Shown here one piece after another: positions 13,415-21,330 of a stretch of DNA of 32,664 bases. The translations under genes were made by a program, and so were the position numbers. The notes beneath the pieces are model-generated. The model was not told where the DNA came from, ran no database searches, and saw only the letters and a program-made list of their open reading frames with translations. Location: assembly GCA_020859995.1 (NCBI GenBank), contig JAJBVE010000218.1, positions 1 through 32,664 on the forward strand. The letters are read 5' to 3'. The DNA is from Clostridiales bacterium. Its GTDB lineage: Bacteria > Bacillota > Clostridia > Lachnospirales > Lachnospiraceae. How positions within the stretch are numbered: the first letter of the stretch is position 1; every line of letters begins with the position of its first letter.

Positions 13415-15238
13415 ATGAAAAAAAAAGAAAAATGGTACGTTGCCGCGAAAAAGGCTGATTTTTCCGCCATTGCGGCGAGATATGGAATTGACCAGGTGAC
13501 AGCCCGGCTGATACGCAACCGCGGGGTCATCGGTATGCCCGCCGTGCAGGAATATTTGCACGGCGGTCTTGGCTCTCTGCATGATCCCGAACAGATGAAA
13601 GGCTGCCGGGAGGCGGCAGAACTGCTGGCGCAGAAAATACAGGAAAATAAAAAAATCCGTATCATCGGCGATTATGATATAGATGGCGTCAGCGCGACTT
13701 ACATTCTTTACCGCGCGCTTGGCACCTGCGGCGCTAATGTTGACTACGAGATCCCGGACCGAATGACGGACGGCTATGGGCTCAACCGCCGTCTCATTGA
13801 GTTTGCGCATAATGAGCAGGTAGACACGATTCTTACCTGTGATAACGGCATCGCCGCGATTGATGAGATTGCCTACGCAAAAGAGATGGGCATGACGGTT
13901 ATTGTGACCGATCATCATGAGCCGCTGTTTGTCAGCAGTGCAACGATATCCGATACAGCGGAGGATCCCGCCATTCGTGTCCCCTCCCTGGAGGAAAACC
14001 GCATTTATCGTCTGCCTCCGGCGGATGTCCTCGTCAACCCGCATCAGCCCGGCTGCCCTTATCCGTATAAAAAGCTCTGCGGTGCCGCCGTGGCATGGAA
14101 AGTGGTCTGTGTCCTTTACAGCCTGATGGGACACACACAGAAGGAAGCGGAAGCCTTTTTGGAATTCGCTGGTTTTGCGACGGTCGGCGATGTCATGGAT
14201 CTCGACGGCGAAAACCGTATTCTGGTCAAAGAAGGACTGGTACGGCTGCGCCGCACCAAAAACCTGGGGATGAACGCCCTGATCCGTGCCAACAATCTGG
14301 AGCCCTCCGCGCTTACTTCCTATCACATTGGATTTGTCCTCGGACCCTGCATCAATGCCAGCGGCCGCCTCGAGACTGCCAAGCATTCCCTGCGGCTGCT
14401 GCTTTCTGAAACAAGAGAAGAAGCAGAGCAGATCGCGGAAGAACTCAAAAAGCTCAATGACGAGAGAAAAGCCCTGACCGAACAGGCTTTGAATGAAGCG
14501 AACACTCTGATCGCTTCTGATGAGAGCTATCAGAAGGACCGCGTCCTCGTCGTCTACATCCCGGACTGCCACGAGAGCATCGCTGGTATCGTGGCCGGAA
14601 AGCTGCGCGAGCGCTACTACAAGCCCACCTTCGTCATCACGGACAGCGGTGATCAGGCGAAAGGCTCCGGGCGCTCCATCGAGACTTACTCTATGTTTGA
14701 GGAAATGGTGAAGTGCCAGGATCTTTTCCTGAAATTCGGCGGCCACCCGATGGCAGCCGGCTTTTCCCTGGAAAAAAGCCGCGTACCTGAAATGCGCCGG
14801 CGCCTGAACGAGACCTGCACCCTGACGGAGGACGATCTGACCGAGAAAGTCAGCATTGACGTCGCCATGCCGATCAATTACATATCCGGAAAGGTTATTG
14901 GCGAGCTTTCCCTTCTCGAACCCTTTGGAAAAGGAAACGAAAAGCCCCTGTTTGCCGATACATCCCTGTTTGTCGTTTCCGCCCGCATCATCGGCAGAAA
15001 CAAGAACACAATTAAAATGAGGGTTCAGAATCGCCAGGGCTACGGCATGGATGCCCTCTATTTTGGCGATCCGGAACCCTTCCAGACCTACTTAAGAGAA
15101 AAATACGGTGAAACAGAAGTTCAGAACCTTTTCTGGGGCCGAAGTAACCGCGTCCGCATGGATTTTACCTACTACCCGTCCATAAACGAGTACATGGGGC
15201 GGACTTCTTTGCAGATTATCATTAAAAATTACAGGTAG
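13415..15238 (+). CDS. recJ: RecJ-type single-stranded-DNA exonuclease (DHH/DHHA1 family)
   Basis: A 607-residue 5'-3' single-strand exonuclease of recombination and repair. The DHH phosphoesterase motifs are GDYDIDGVSATY (85-96), the aspartate-bearing TCDNGIAA region (141-148) and VTDHHEP (164-170). The DHHA1 RNA-binding region has GSGRSIETYSMFEEM and GGHPMAAGFS, and a C-terminal OB-fold region follows. Length fits the family. The start is placed at 13415 because AGGA at 13405-13408 gives normal spacing to it; an ATG six bases earlier would have none. The gene ends 121 bases from the end of the convergent KaiC/PEP-binding fusion gene. Confidence 0.93.
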   Translation: MKKKEKWYVAAKKADFSAIAARYGIDQVTARLIRNRGVIGMPAVQEYLHGGLGSLHDPEQMKGCREAAELLAQKIQENKKIRIIGDYDIDGVSATYILYRALGTCGANVDYEIPDRMTDGYGLNRRLIEFAHNEQVDTILTCDNGIAAIDEIAYAKEMGMTVIVTDHHEPLFVSSATISDTAEDPAIRVPSLEENRIYRLPPADVLVNPHQPGCPYPYKKLCGAAVAWKVVCVLYSLMGHTQKEAEAFLEFAGFATVGDVMDLDGENRILVKEGLVRLRRTKNLGMNALIRANNLEPSALTSYHIGFVLGPCINASGRLETAKHSLRLLLSETREEAEQIAEELKKLNDERKALTEQALNEANTLIASDESYQKDRVLVVYIPDCHESIAGIVAGKLRERYYKPTFVITDSGDQAKGSGRSIETYSMFEEMVKCQDLFLKFGGHPMAAGFSLEKSRVPEMRRRLNETCTLTEDDLTEKVSIDVAMPINYISGKVIGELSLLEPFGKGNEKPLFADTSLFVVSARIIGRNKNTIKMRVQNRQGYGMDALYFGDPEPFQTYLREKYGETEVQNLFWGRSNRVRMDFTYYPSINEYMGRTSLQIIIKNYR

Positions 15239-15359
15239 AAATCAGAAAGTATTGTAACAGTGCTTACTGCCGTATTTTTAATGTACCCGTACCCAAAAGA
15301 TATCAGATGATTCGAGCGGCAAAACCACTGGATATTCAGCGCCCTTGTATCATCAGATT

Positions 15360-17981
15360 TTAATGTTCCACCGCACAGATTACGTGATTCTGGATCCCGT
15401 CGACCCACAGCCGCATGCCAGTTGCCTCGTACACGCGCACGATGGAGGAGAGCTCCGCGCGGTCGGGGCAGATCTGCGGGAAGAGATTTGGCTGACCCTC
15501 AAAGAAGTCTCTCTGATAGGAAAGAGTGCGGCGGTCGCCGAAGATCGCTCCATAGAAAATGTCGGCTTCTACGAGATCCTGGAACATGTGGCTGCCGTAG
15601 CTGAGCTCCGGCATGTAACCGGCGCGGTTGTCGGTCACTTCGCAGATGGCGTTGACACCGGAGATGTCCACGAAACGCACCGGCACGCCGAGCTCCGGCG
15701 AGCTGGTGCCGATGCGGCCGGGCACGGTGAGCAGGATGTGGCGTCCTTTTCCTTTATAATATTGATTGACGGCTCCGATCGCCTCTGCGACCAGGGGCTT
15801 TTTTACGTGCTCAAATTCGTAATACTCCTTCGGTTCGACCTGGATGACGATGTCGATCGGACGAATGCAGGAGTTTCCCATGGAGGAGTCCCGGATTTCG
15901 AAAAACAGATTTTCCGGCGGCAGGGAGGGCATCTGGATCTTGCCGCCGTCCTTGCCGACATACAGCGGACGGCACTGCAGGAGGTTGACAACGAAATCGT
16001 TTTCCTTGCTTAAGTTTACTGTGTACTCGATATCAACCGGATTCCCGTAGGCTTCCTGGAGCTCGTGCAGGGTCTTTTTCATCATCGAGGTGAACTTTCG
16101 GTTTGCCAGCAGCTGCTGACAGCTGACAAAGTAAACATCCCGGTAGCGTCCGGCCTCGCGCAGGCGGTCCTCCGCCTCGGTGTCATGCTCCAGCACGGTG
16201 TTTTTGTACCAGCGGGGCATGTAGGGGACGAGGGCGGAGAGAGACACCTCCTCCACCTGATTTTTCTCCATATTGATGACGTCGATTTTGTGCTGGGAAA
16301 AGCGGTGCTTATCTGCGACATTGGTCAGCATGGTCACCTCTGGGCGGTCGAGATTGACCAGGCGCGGGTAGTCATTTTCCGTGCGGTCGACCGCCTTGGT
16401 GCCCAGGCCCATCACGATGCGCAGCATGCCGGCGGACGGATCCATGTCGGGCATCCATTTGTAGGCGCTGTAGCTGTAGCCCACGCCGGCCGTGCACGGC
16501 ATAAAATAGGGACCGTAATAGGCGCCGGAGACGCGCTGCACCAGGATGGCCATCTGCTCGTCCTTATGGTCGAGGCCGCGGTTGCGGCGGTATTCCAGGG
16601 CAGACGGATCCATCGTGCTGGCGTAGACGATGCGCACGGCATTTTCAAAGGCCTCCATGCGTTCTTCAATCTCGCCGCGGTTGGGGCAGAAGACGGACTC
16701 ATATTTTCCGGCAAACGCATTGCCGAAGCCGTCCTCTAAAAGGCTCGAGGAGCGGACAATGATCGGGTTCTGGCCGTAGTATTCCAGCATGTTCCGGAAT
16801 TGTTCTTCGGTCGCCGCGGAAAACTTGCCGTGGAGCAGGCCTTCCTTTAATTCTGCGGCTTTTGCCATGTAGCCCTCGCTGGTGCGCTGCTCGATGCGCA
16901 GGTTCCAGCAGCCGTTGGAGACGATATAAGTGTAGAAAATGTCGGAGCCGATGTAGAAGGAATCGTGCTGCTCCGCGTGTTTATGATAGCCGTCCAGCTT
17001 TTTCTCCACAATCTTGCGGGCCAGCAGCATGCCGCAGGCCTTGCCGCCGATCGCGCCGCTGCCGATCATCCGGTCGCGCAGAGTAAAATAATCCTCCGCC
17101 TCGAAAAACTGATGGATCAGCTCCTGCATTTTCGGGTCGCGGCTCATCATGCTTTCGATGATCATAGATTCAGTATTTTTGGTAAAATATCCTGCCTGAT
17201 AGTCTGCCTTTGCCTTGGAAAAGAAGCGGTCGTAGCTGTCGTAGGACTGCTCCTGTTTGAAGGTCGAGGAGGATTTGATCAGGGAATAGTAGCGGCTGGC
17301 CTCCACCGGGTCGGTCAGCGGCTCAAAATTGTCGTCTGCCCCGCTGCAGAAATGCGGCAAAAACATCGTCGACGTATAGCGCTTCCAGACCTTGAGCGGG
17401 TGGACATAGATGGCAGAGCCGTCCGAATGCACATCCAGCAGAAGCTGTGTCGTCTCGCGGATACGCGCGACCGCGTCAAAAGAATGCCGCCCCCGGATCA
17501 GCGGGAAAAAGGCAACCGTGTCGAGGATAAACAGATAAGGGCAGGTCACGCAGAAAAAGTTGCCCATCATCAGGTCCGTGTACCAGGCGGACTGTAGCTC
17601 GGAGAGGCTGTCGAACACATAAAAAGCATCCCGGCCCTCCTTCGTGATCACGTCGTGGATGGCGACCGTAAACTGCTCAAAGCCGACCTCCGGATCAAAC
17701 CGATAGACATGAATACCTCCTTCCGGAAGAATGCAGGAGACCTCACAATCCTTCGAAAGCTCCGGCTCCTCCGGGAGAGGGATGATCGGCGCATGCTGCG
17801 CGAAGCGGATGTAAACAAGGTTCCTTTGATCCACAATGGCCTGCCGGATATACGGCTCTACGAAAAACCGATATTCGGACAAATCTGTCACCTGCCAGAC
17901 GACATTGTCGCCGAGCCGGATATTGTCCAGAACCCGGTCCAGACCGGCGAGACCGCTTTTTATTTTTTCAAATGCTGCCAT
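15360..17981 (-). CDS. KaiC/RAD55-like domain fused to a PEP/pyruvate-binding (PPDK N-terminal) domain
   Basis: An 873-residue protein of unknown function. Residues 1-200 look like a degenerate RecA/KaiC fold: GLAGLDRVLDNIRLGDNVVW matches the KaiC start, and FYVFDSLSEL (120-129) matches a KaiC Walker B region. The expected GxxGxGKT loop is missing. Residues from about 305 match the ATP-grasp PEP/pyruvate-binding domain of pyruvate phosphate dikinase: GAIGGKACGM (309-318), PIIVRSSSLLEDGFGNAFAG (406-425) and GLGTKAVDRTENDYPRL further on. The swivelling phosphohistidine domain and the TIM barrel of PPDK or PEP synthase are absent, so it cannot complete that reaction alone. The start at 17981 is fixed by AAAGGAGG; an upstream in-frame extension lacks a site. 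Confidence 0.85.
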   Translation of the reverse strand: MAAFEKIKSGLAGLDRVLDNIRLGDNVVWQVTDLSEYRFFVEPYIRQAIVDQRNLVYIRFAQHAPIIPLPEEPELSKDCEVSCILPEGGIHVYRFDPEVGFEQFTVAIHDVITKEGRDAFYVFDSLSELQSAWYTDLMMGNFFCVTCPYLFILDTVAFFPLIRGRHSFDAVARIRETTQLLLDVHSDGSAIYVHPLKVWKRYTSTMFLPHFCSGADDNFEPLTDPVEASRYYSLIKSSSTFKQEQSYDSYDRFFSKAKADYQAGYFTKNTESMIIESMMSRDPKMQELIHQFFEAEDYFTLRDRMIGSGAIGGKACGMLLARKIVEKKLDGYHKHAEQHDSFYIGSDIFYTYIVSNGCWNLRIEQRTSEGYMAKAAELKEGLLHGKFSAATEEQFRNMLEYYGQNPIIVRSSSLLEDGFGNAFAGKYESVFCPNRGEIEERMEAFENAVRIVYASTMDPSALEYRRNRGLDHKDEQMAILVQRVSGAYYGPYFMPCTAGVGYSYSAYKWMPDMDPSAGMLRIVMGLGTKAVDRTENDYPRLVNLDRPEVTMLTNVADKHRFSQHKIDVINMEKNQVEEVSLSALVPYMPRWYKNTVLEHDTEAEDRLREAGRYRDVYFVSCQQLLANRKFTSMMKKTLHELQEAYGNPVDIEYTVNLSKENDFVVNLLQCRPLYVGKDGGKIQMPSLPPENLFFEIRDSSMGNSCIRPIDIVIQVEPKEYYEFEHVKKPLVAEAIGAVNQYYKGKGRHILLTVPGRIGTSSPELGVPVRFVDISGVNAICEVTDNRAGYMPELSYGSHMFQDLVEADIFYGAIFGDRRTLSYQRDFFEGQPNLFPQICPDRAELSSIVRVYEATGMRLWVDGIQNHVICAVEH

Positions 17982-18048
17982 GGATATGCCTCCTTTATGG
18001 TGGGGAATCTTACTATGGATTTGGTTACATGTTATGTTTGTGAGCTGC

Positions 18049-18077
18049 ATTGTAATTCCCGCGAAGCAACGAACCAA
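18049..18077 (-). promoter_or_regulatory. Predicted promoter for the KaiC/PEP-binding fusion gene
   Basis: On the minus strand TTGGTT (18077-18072), a 17-base spacer and TACAAT (18054-18049), giving a leader of about 60 bases. Confidence 0.35.
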
Positions 18078-18094
18078 GTGACCGAAGCAAAGAC

Positions 18095-18125
18095 AAATAC
18101 CCCCTATGCTTGCATCGGGGTATTT
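18095..18125. repeat. Strong hairpin upstream of the KaiC/PEP-binding fusion gene
   Basis: AAATACCCC (18095-18103) pairs with GGGGTATTT (18117-18125) around an inner ATGC-TT-GCAT stem. It is placed just upstream of the predicted -35 on the minus strand. It lacks a U-run in either direction, so it may be an operator or an insulating structure. A second small hairpin CAGAATC-GCCA-GATTCTG is at 18160-18177. Confidence 0.5.
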
Positions 18126-18331
18126 GACTCGGGTGCCATAATAGCCTGTATATGAACGACAGAATCGCCAGATTCTGGAGCATTATGCGAAGCGGTTTTC
18201 TTATAATATCTTAATACGAATGAAGAAAAAGAACAAGAACGGAAGCCTAAAAAACAGGGTGCCTGACGAAAAGTCCGAAATAATTTTGGAAAAATGTGAT
18301 GTTTTAGAAAATTTTATTTGTTTTTTACGTT

Positions 18332-18460
18332 TATGAGCTTCAACAAACCTCCAAATTGGTAGAGGGTACATCGGATGTTGTGTTAGAGACTAAAGATAAA
18401 ACGTTCCGTAATAATATAAATTCTGCAAAAGATATGCAAAATAAAGGAATGCATTATTGA
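18332..18460 (+). pseudogene. Possible C-terminal remnant of a lost gene
   Basis: An open frame of 42 codons with no start codon or ribosome binding site reads like genuine protein (it contains LVEGTSDVVLETKDKTFRNN and ends KGMHY-stop). A different frame upstream (18220-18336) reads KSEIILEKCDVLENFICFLR and runs directly into it through one frame change. I do not recognise the family. The stop codon overlaps the -35 box of the next promoter, so a gene may have been cut back to its tail here. AT-rich sequence gives spurious frames easily, so this is tentative. Confidence 0.25.
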
Positions 18461-18485
18461 CATATTACATATTTGCAGGTATAAT
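18457..18485 (+). promoter_or_regulatory. Perfect-consensus sigma-A promoter for the AAA15 ATPase gene
   Basis: TTGACA (18457-18462), exactly 17 bases, TATAAT (18480-18485). Both boxes match the consensus at every base, which is rare. It implies strong constitutive transcription unless repressed, starting about 40 bases before the gene. Confidence 0.85.
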
Positions 18486-18530
18486 TTAGAGATGATTTTG
18501 CAAAAGAATTGCAGAATGGAGGAATTGAAC

Positions 18531-19865
18531 ATGCTGTTGCAGTTTAGAATGAAAAATTACAAATCATTTGCGGAGGAGGCAGTGTTTTTCATGGAAGCTG
18601 CTCCCAAGCAGAAGGGACTTGATTATAGCCTGGGCATTATAAAATTCAAAAAAAGAACAATTAAGAGCTTAAGTTCCTCGGTTATTTATGGCCCCAATGC
18701 ATCAGGAAAATCGAATGTAATCGGTGCAATGGATACGCTGCGTTCTATTGTCCTCAGAGGCCATATACGAAATATGGAACAACAGGGTTCCCCTAATCCT
18801 GCTGCAGAGTCGATGGAGCTTATACCGAATAATACACTTGCATCGGCACAGCCGGTGGAATTTGGTATTACCTTTATGGAGAATAACCTTTTGATAGGAT
18901 ATGAAATTGTCTTGGATATTGGTGCGTTTTTGGATTATAAGCATGACAGGAAAATCATTCGTGAAACTTTATGCGTTAACGAGTCGATGATTTTCAACAG
19001 AGGCGAGACTCTGGAGATGGGAAAACTGAGCGAGATTGAGAAATACTTGTCACCCTCTGTGGATTCCAATATGGACGGGATGTACCAGATAGCGAGGGAC
19101 AGTCTGAACCCGGAAGAGTTGTTCCTTATGAACGGTTTTAAGCTGCTGTATTCACAGGAACTGGTGAAGATGATATCGGGATGGTTTGCCAATAAGTTCA
19201 TGGTTATCTGCAGGGCAGATTCCCTGCAGCTGATTAAGAGGTTTTCTGACCCGCAGAAGCCAACGGTATATATTGAGAAGACGACCAATCAGGCGGCCGA
19301 GCTGTTTGGTATTAATTCCAACGCAATCGGATATGTTACAGGCGACGATGATTCAGGTGCAAAACTGTGTTCCATTTTCAGGGATGAGGAGAACCGGAAA
19401 ATTACAACAATGGCAGCTGAGCTGTTTGAATCCTATGGAACCATCCGATTCATTACGATTTTTCCTTTGGTGATAAAAGCAATCCTGACAGGGGGGACTT
19501 TAATTGTGGATGAATTTGACGCTTCTATTCATCCGATGGCGCTTATGAACATCATTAATATATTTCATAATGACGAAATCAACGTCCATCATGCGCAGCT
19601 GATATTTAATACACATAATCCGATATTCCTTAATTCAAACCTTCTCAGAAGGGATGAGATTAAGTTTGTGGAGCGTGATGATGACACGCACCTCAGCATT
19701 CTTTATGCTCTGTCGGATTTTGGTACGACTGGCGATAAAGGAGTCCGGATGCATGACGACTATATGCAGCATTATTTTGTCAGCGAATATGGTGCAATTA
19801 AGGATATAGACTTTACTCCGATTTTTGAGGAGATTATGAACCGGGAAAGCGAGGCGGAACCGTGA
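18531..19865 (+). CDS. AAA15-family ATPase (COG1106-like, RecF/SMC-type fold), possible defence component
   Basis: A 444-residue ABC/SMC-like ATPase. It starts MLLQFRMKNYKSF, typical of the RecF-like lobe. The Walker A is GPNASGKS (54-61). The Walker B is TLIVDEFDASIHP near residue 325. FNTHNPIFLNSNLLRRDEI follows as the switch histidine region. Family knowledge: such ATPases often form two-gene defence systems with a RloB- or TOPRIM-type effector immediately downstream. Here no effector is present: a GTG overlapping the stop opens a frame of only 13 codons. The start at 18531 is set by GGAGG at 18518-18522. Codon usage is more AT-rich than the redox and Sec genes, which fits acquisition by transfer. 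Confidence 0.85.
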   Translation: MLLQFRMKNYKSFAEEAVFFMEAAPKQKGLDYSLGIIKFKKRTIKSLSSSVIYGPNASGKSNVIGAMDTLRSIVLRGHIRNMEQQGSPNPAAESMELIPNNTLASAQPVEFGITFMENNLLIGYEIVLDIGAFLDYKHDRKIIRETLCVNESMIFNRGETLEMGKLSEIEKYLSPSVDSNMDGMYQIARDSLNPEELFLMNGFKLLYSQELVKMISGWFANKFMVICRADSLQLIKRFSDPQKPTVYIEKTTNQAAELFGINSNAIGYVTGDDDSGAKLCSIFRDEENRKITTMAAELFESYGTIRFITIFPLVIKAILTGGTLIVDEFDASIHPMALMNIINIFHNDEINVHHAQLIFNTHNPIFLNSNLLRRDEIKFVERDDDTHLSILYALSDFGTTGDKGVRMHDDYMQHYFVSEYGAIKDIDFTPIFEEIMNRESEAEP

Positions 19866-19903
19866 TAAAGAGGAAAGCCATTAAAAAAGTATTACATATT
19901 TAA
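19862..19903 (+). pseudogene. 13-codon stub overlapping the ATPase stop, possible remains of a partner gene
   Basis: A GTG start overlaps the ATPase stop (GTGA) in the manner of a coupled second gene and opens MIKRKAIKKVLHI before a TAA. The Lys/Arg-rich opening resembles the first residues of many RloB-type partners, but it is far too short to assign. It could equally be chance. Confidence 0.2.
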
Positions 19904-19918
19904 CGGCAGAAGACTTCA

Positions 19919-19935
19919 TGCTACGGAGCGTAGCA
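19919..19935. repeat. Small palindrome TGCTACG-GAG-CGTAGCA
   Basis: A perfect 7-bp stem with a GAG triloop in the gap between the ATPase gene and the XRE regulator. It resembles in form the GAA-loop hairpins elsewhere in the window. The following CCAGG...CCTGG pair (19937-19975) can fold around it. Confidence 0.45.
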
Positions 19936-20031
19936 CCCAGGAAAACGGGCGTTTCTTGTGATTTGCTGTGCCTGGCCGTATAGTGAAAGCAACAGCGGGA
20001 GCTGATTTTAATTTACGGAGGTGTCCTGGTT

Positions 20032-20691
20032 ATGGAAACACAGAACAGAGGCGAATCATTAACGCTTGGAGAAAAAATTGCACAGGCAAGAAAAAGTGCG
20101 GGATTGACACAGCAGCAGCTGGCAGAAAAAATCCTGGTATCCAGGCAGGCTATTACAAAATGGGAATCTGACAAGGGTATGCCGGATATTGAAAACCTGC
20201 GGAAACTCGCAGACTTGCTGAATGTCAGTATCGATTATCTTCTGGACGATGGAAAGAAGCTGAATTTTTCTGTTATGAGAGAGGAAATTGACCTGAGCCG
20301 GTATCATTACGATAAGAAAAAGGCAAACTGTCCCAGACTGCCGCAAAAAACCGGCAGGAAAGATATGGTGGTGGCGGAGAAGTATCCGGATGCCAGGATC
20401 TGGCCGCTGCTTGCAAAACAGATTCTGACGAAAGCTGAAAAAGCGATAGACTGGGGCCTGGGGCTTACAGGTCCGTTTTTCGGAGTGCCTGATTTTATCA
20501 ATAGCGTGAAAAATGTTGACAAGGAATTTTATCTGGTAAATACAGATGACAGACAGTTTCTGGTGATGGTCACGGATGAGTTTATCGAGAGCAGACAGCT
20601 TTCTGAAAAGGTATCAGGGAATTCCTTTGTGATTGGAGATTTCAAATTTACAGTTTGCGGTAAAAAGACAATTTCATTTAAGGCAGACTGA
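20032..20691 (+). CDS. XRE-family transcriptional regulator with a C-terminal uncharacterised domain
   Basis: A 219-residue DNA-binding protein. The Cro/CI-type helix-turn-helix covers residues 10-67 (LGEKIAQARKSAGLTQQQLA, SRQAITKWESDKGMPDIENL, LLNVSIDYLLDD). The C-terminal half (about 105-219) is a mixed alpha/beta region with YPDARIWPLLAKQIL and FGVPDFINSVKNVDKEFYLV. It resembles the C-terminal halves of many Firmicutes XRE proteins of unknown ligand. The start has GGAGGTG. It is followed by a strong terminator, so it is probably monocistronic. Its target is unknown; the perfect-consensus promoter upstream of the neighbouring ATPase gene is one candidate. Confidence 0.85.
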   Translation: METQNRGESLTLGEKIAQARKSAGLTQQQLAEKILVSRQAITKWESDKGMPDIENLRKLADLLNVSIDYLLDDGKKLNFSVMREEIDLSRYHYDKKKANCPRLPQKTGRKDMVVAEKYPDARIWPLLAKQILTKAEKAIDWGLGLTGPFFGVPDFINSVKNVDKEFYLVNTDDRQFLVMVTDEFIESRQLSEKVSGNSFVIGDFKFTVCGKKTISFKAD

Positions 20692-20820
20692 AGAAGCGGA
20701 AATGACATGAGTATGCTTTGCTTCTCAAAGAAATGGTACATGAAATACCGGAAGTGCCGCTTGACGGCAGAAGCTCTGAATAGCTATTTACGGAGATTTT
20801 CTTATCGACTCCTTTTAGAG

Positions 20821-20887
20821 AAAATCCGCCCCTTTTCGGTGAAATTCACTGTAGATTCGTGAATTTTCCGAAAGAAGCGGATTTTTT
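20821..20887 (+). terminator. Strong intrinsic terminator after the XRE regulator gene
   Basis: A long imperfect palindrome: AAAATCCGC (20821-20829) with GCGGATTTT, TTTTCGG (20833-20839) with CCGAAA, and GAAATTCAC (20841-20849) with GTGAATTTT. It closes on a loop of about nine bases and ends in TTTTTT (20882-20887). Because the left arm also follows an A/T-rich run it may work in both directions. Confidence 0.8.
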
Positions 20888-20975
20888 GCCGATTTCTGAT
20901 ATTTTGTGAAATCCTGTGTGTTTTTCGATTGCTTTATGGGGAGGCCTCGAATATATTTTGAAGCAGTCGGGCGAA

Positions 20976-21239
20976 AATAATCTCGCTTTGGTACGAATAA
21001 ATGATTAAAATAATCTAGAATATGTGCATATCAAATGAAATAATAATCTCGAAAATATGTATATCAAGCGAAATAATAATCTTGAAAAAGTGCATATAAA
21101 GCGAAATGATAATCTTGAAAAAGTGCATATAGAGCAAAAAAATAATCTTGAAAAAGTGTATATAAAGCGAAAAAATAATCTTGAAAATGTGCTAAAAAAT
21201 AAAAATGATAATCTTGTATTTGCACGAACTCTCGTGTAT
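20976..21239. repeat. Phased 33-bp tandem repeat, eight units
   Basis: Units start at 20976, 21009, 21042, 21075, 21108, 21141, 21174 and 21207, exactly 33 bases apart. The consensus begins (A/G)ATAATCTTGAAAA and continues GTGCATATAAAGCGAAA. Units 4-6 are most alike; the outer ones are diverged. There are no unique spacers, so this is not CRISPR. The last unit contributes the -35 box of the promoter at 21214. The frame through it encodes an 11-residue repeat but has no ribosome binding site. Confidence 0.92.
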
Positions 21240-21242
21240 AAT
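21214..21242 (+). promoter_or_regulatory. Promoter of the AAA/DUF4143 ATPase gene, fused to the repeat array
   Basis: TTGTAT (21214-21219), 17 bases, TATAAT (21237-21242). The -35 is the TTGAAA position of repeat unit 8. The leader is about 80 bases to the start at 21331. Confidence 0.7.
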
Positions 21243-21330
21243 ACCCATAGTTAGCAATTGGTCGCTACGCAGACAGTTAAACCGCATACAGGAATCGTAG
21301 TCGATTTAATCACCTAAAACGGAGGACCTT

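Noticed and set aside
13322-14746. 474-codon antisense frame opposite recJ
   Set aside because: recJ carries its catalytic motifs here; the antisense frame reflects third-position GC bias.
15239-15359. Clear bidirectional terminator between recJ and the convergent gene
   Set aside because: Only a 4-bp CAGT/ACTG stem followed by CCGTATTTTT is visible, which is too weak to call.
18220-18336. 38-codon small protein MKKKNKNGSLKNR...
   Set aside because: There is no ribosome binding site and no clear promoter; it is mentioned only as part of a possible gene remnant.
20976-21239. CRISPR array
   Set aside because: Units are contiguous and similar along their whole 33 bases, with no unique spacers and no cas genes nearby.
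21057-21254. Small protein with 11-residue repeats
   Set aside because: It is the in-frame reading of the 33-bp array; there is no ribosome binding site and the frame exists because 33 is a multiple of three.
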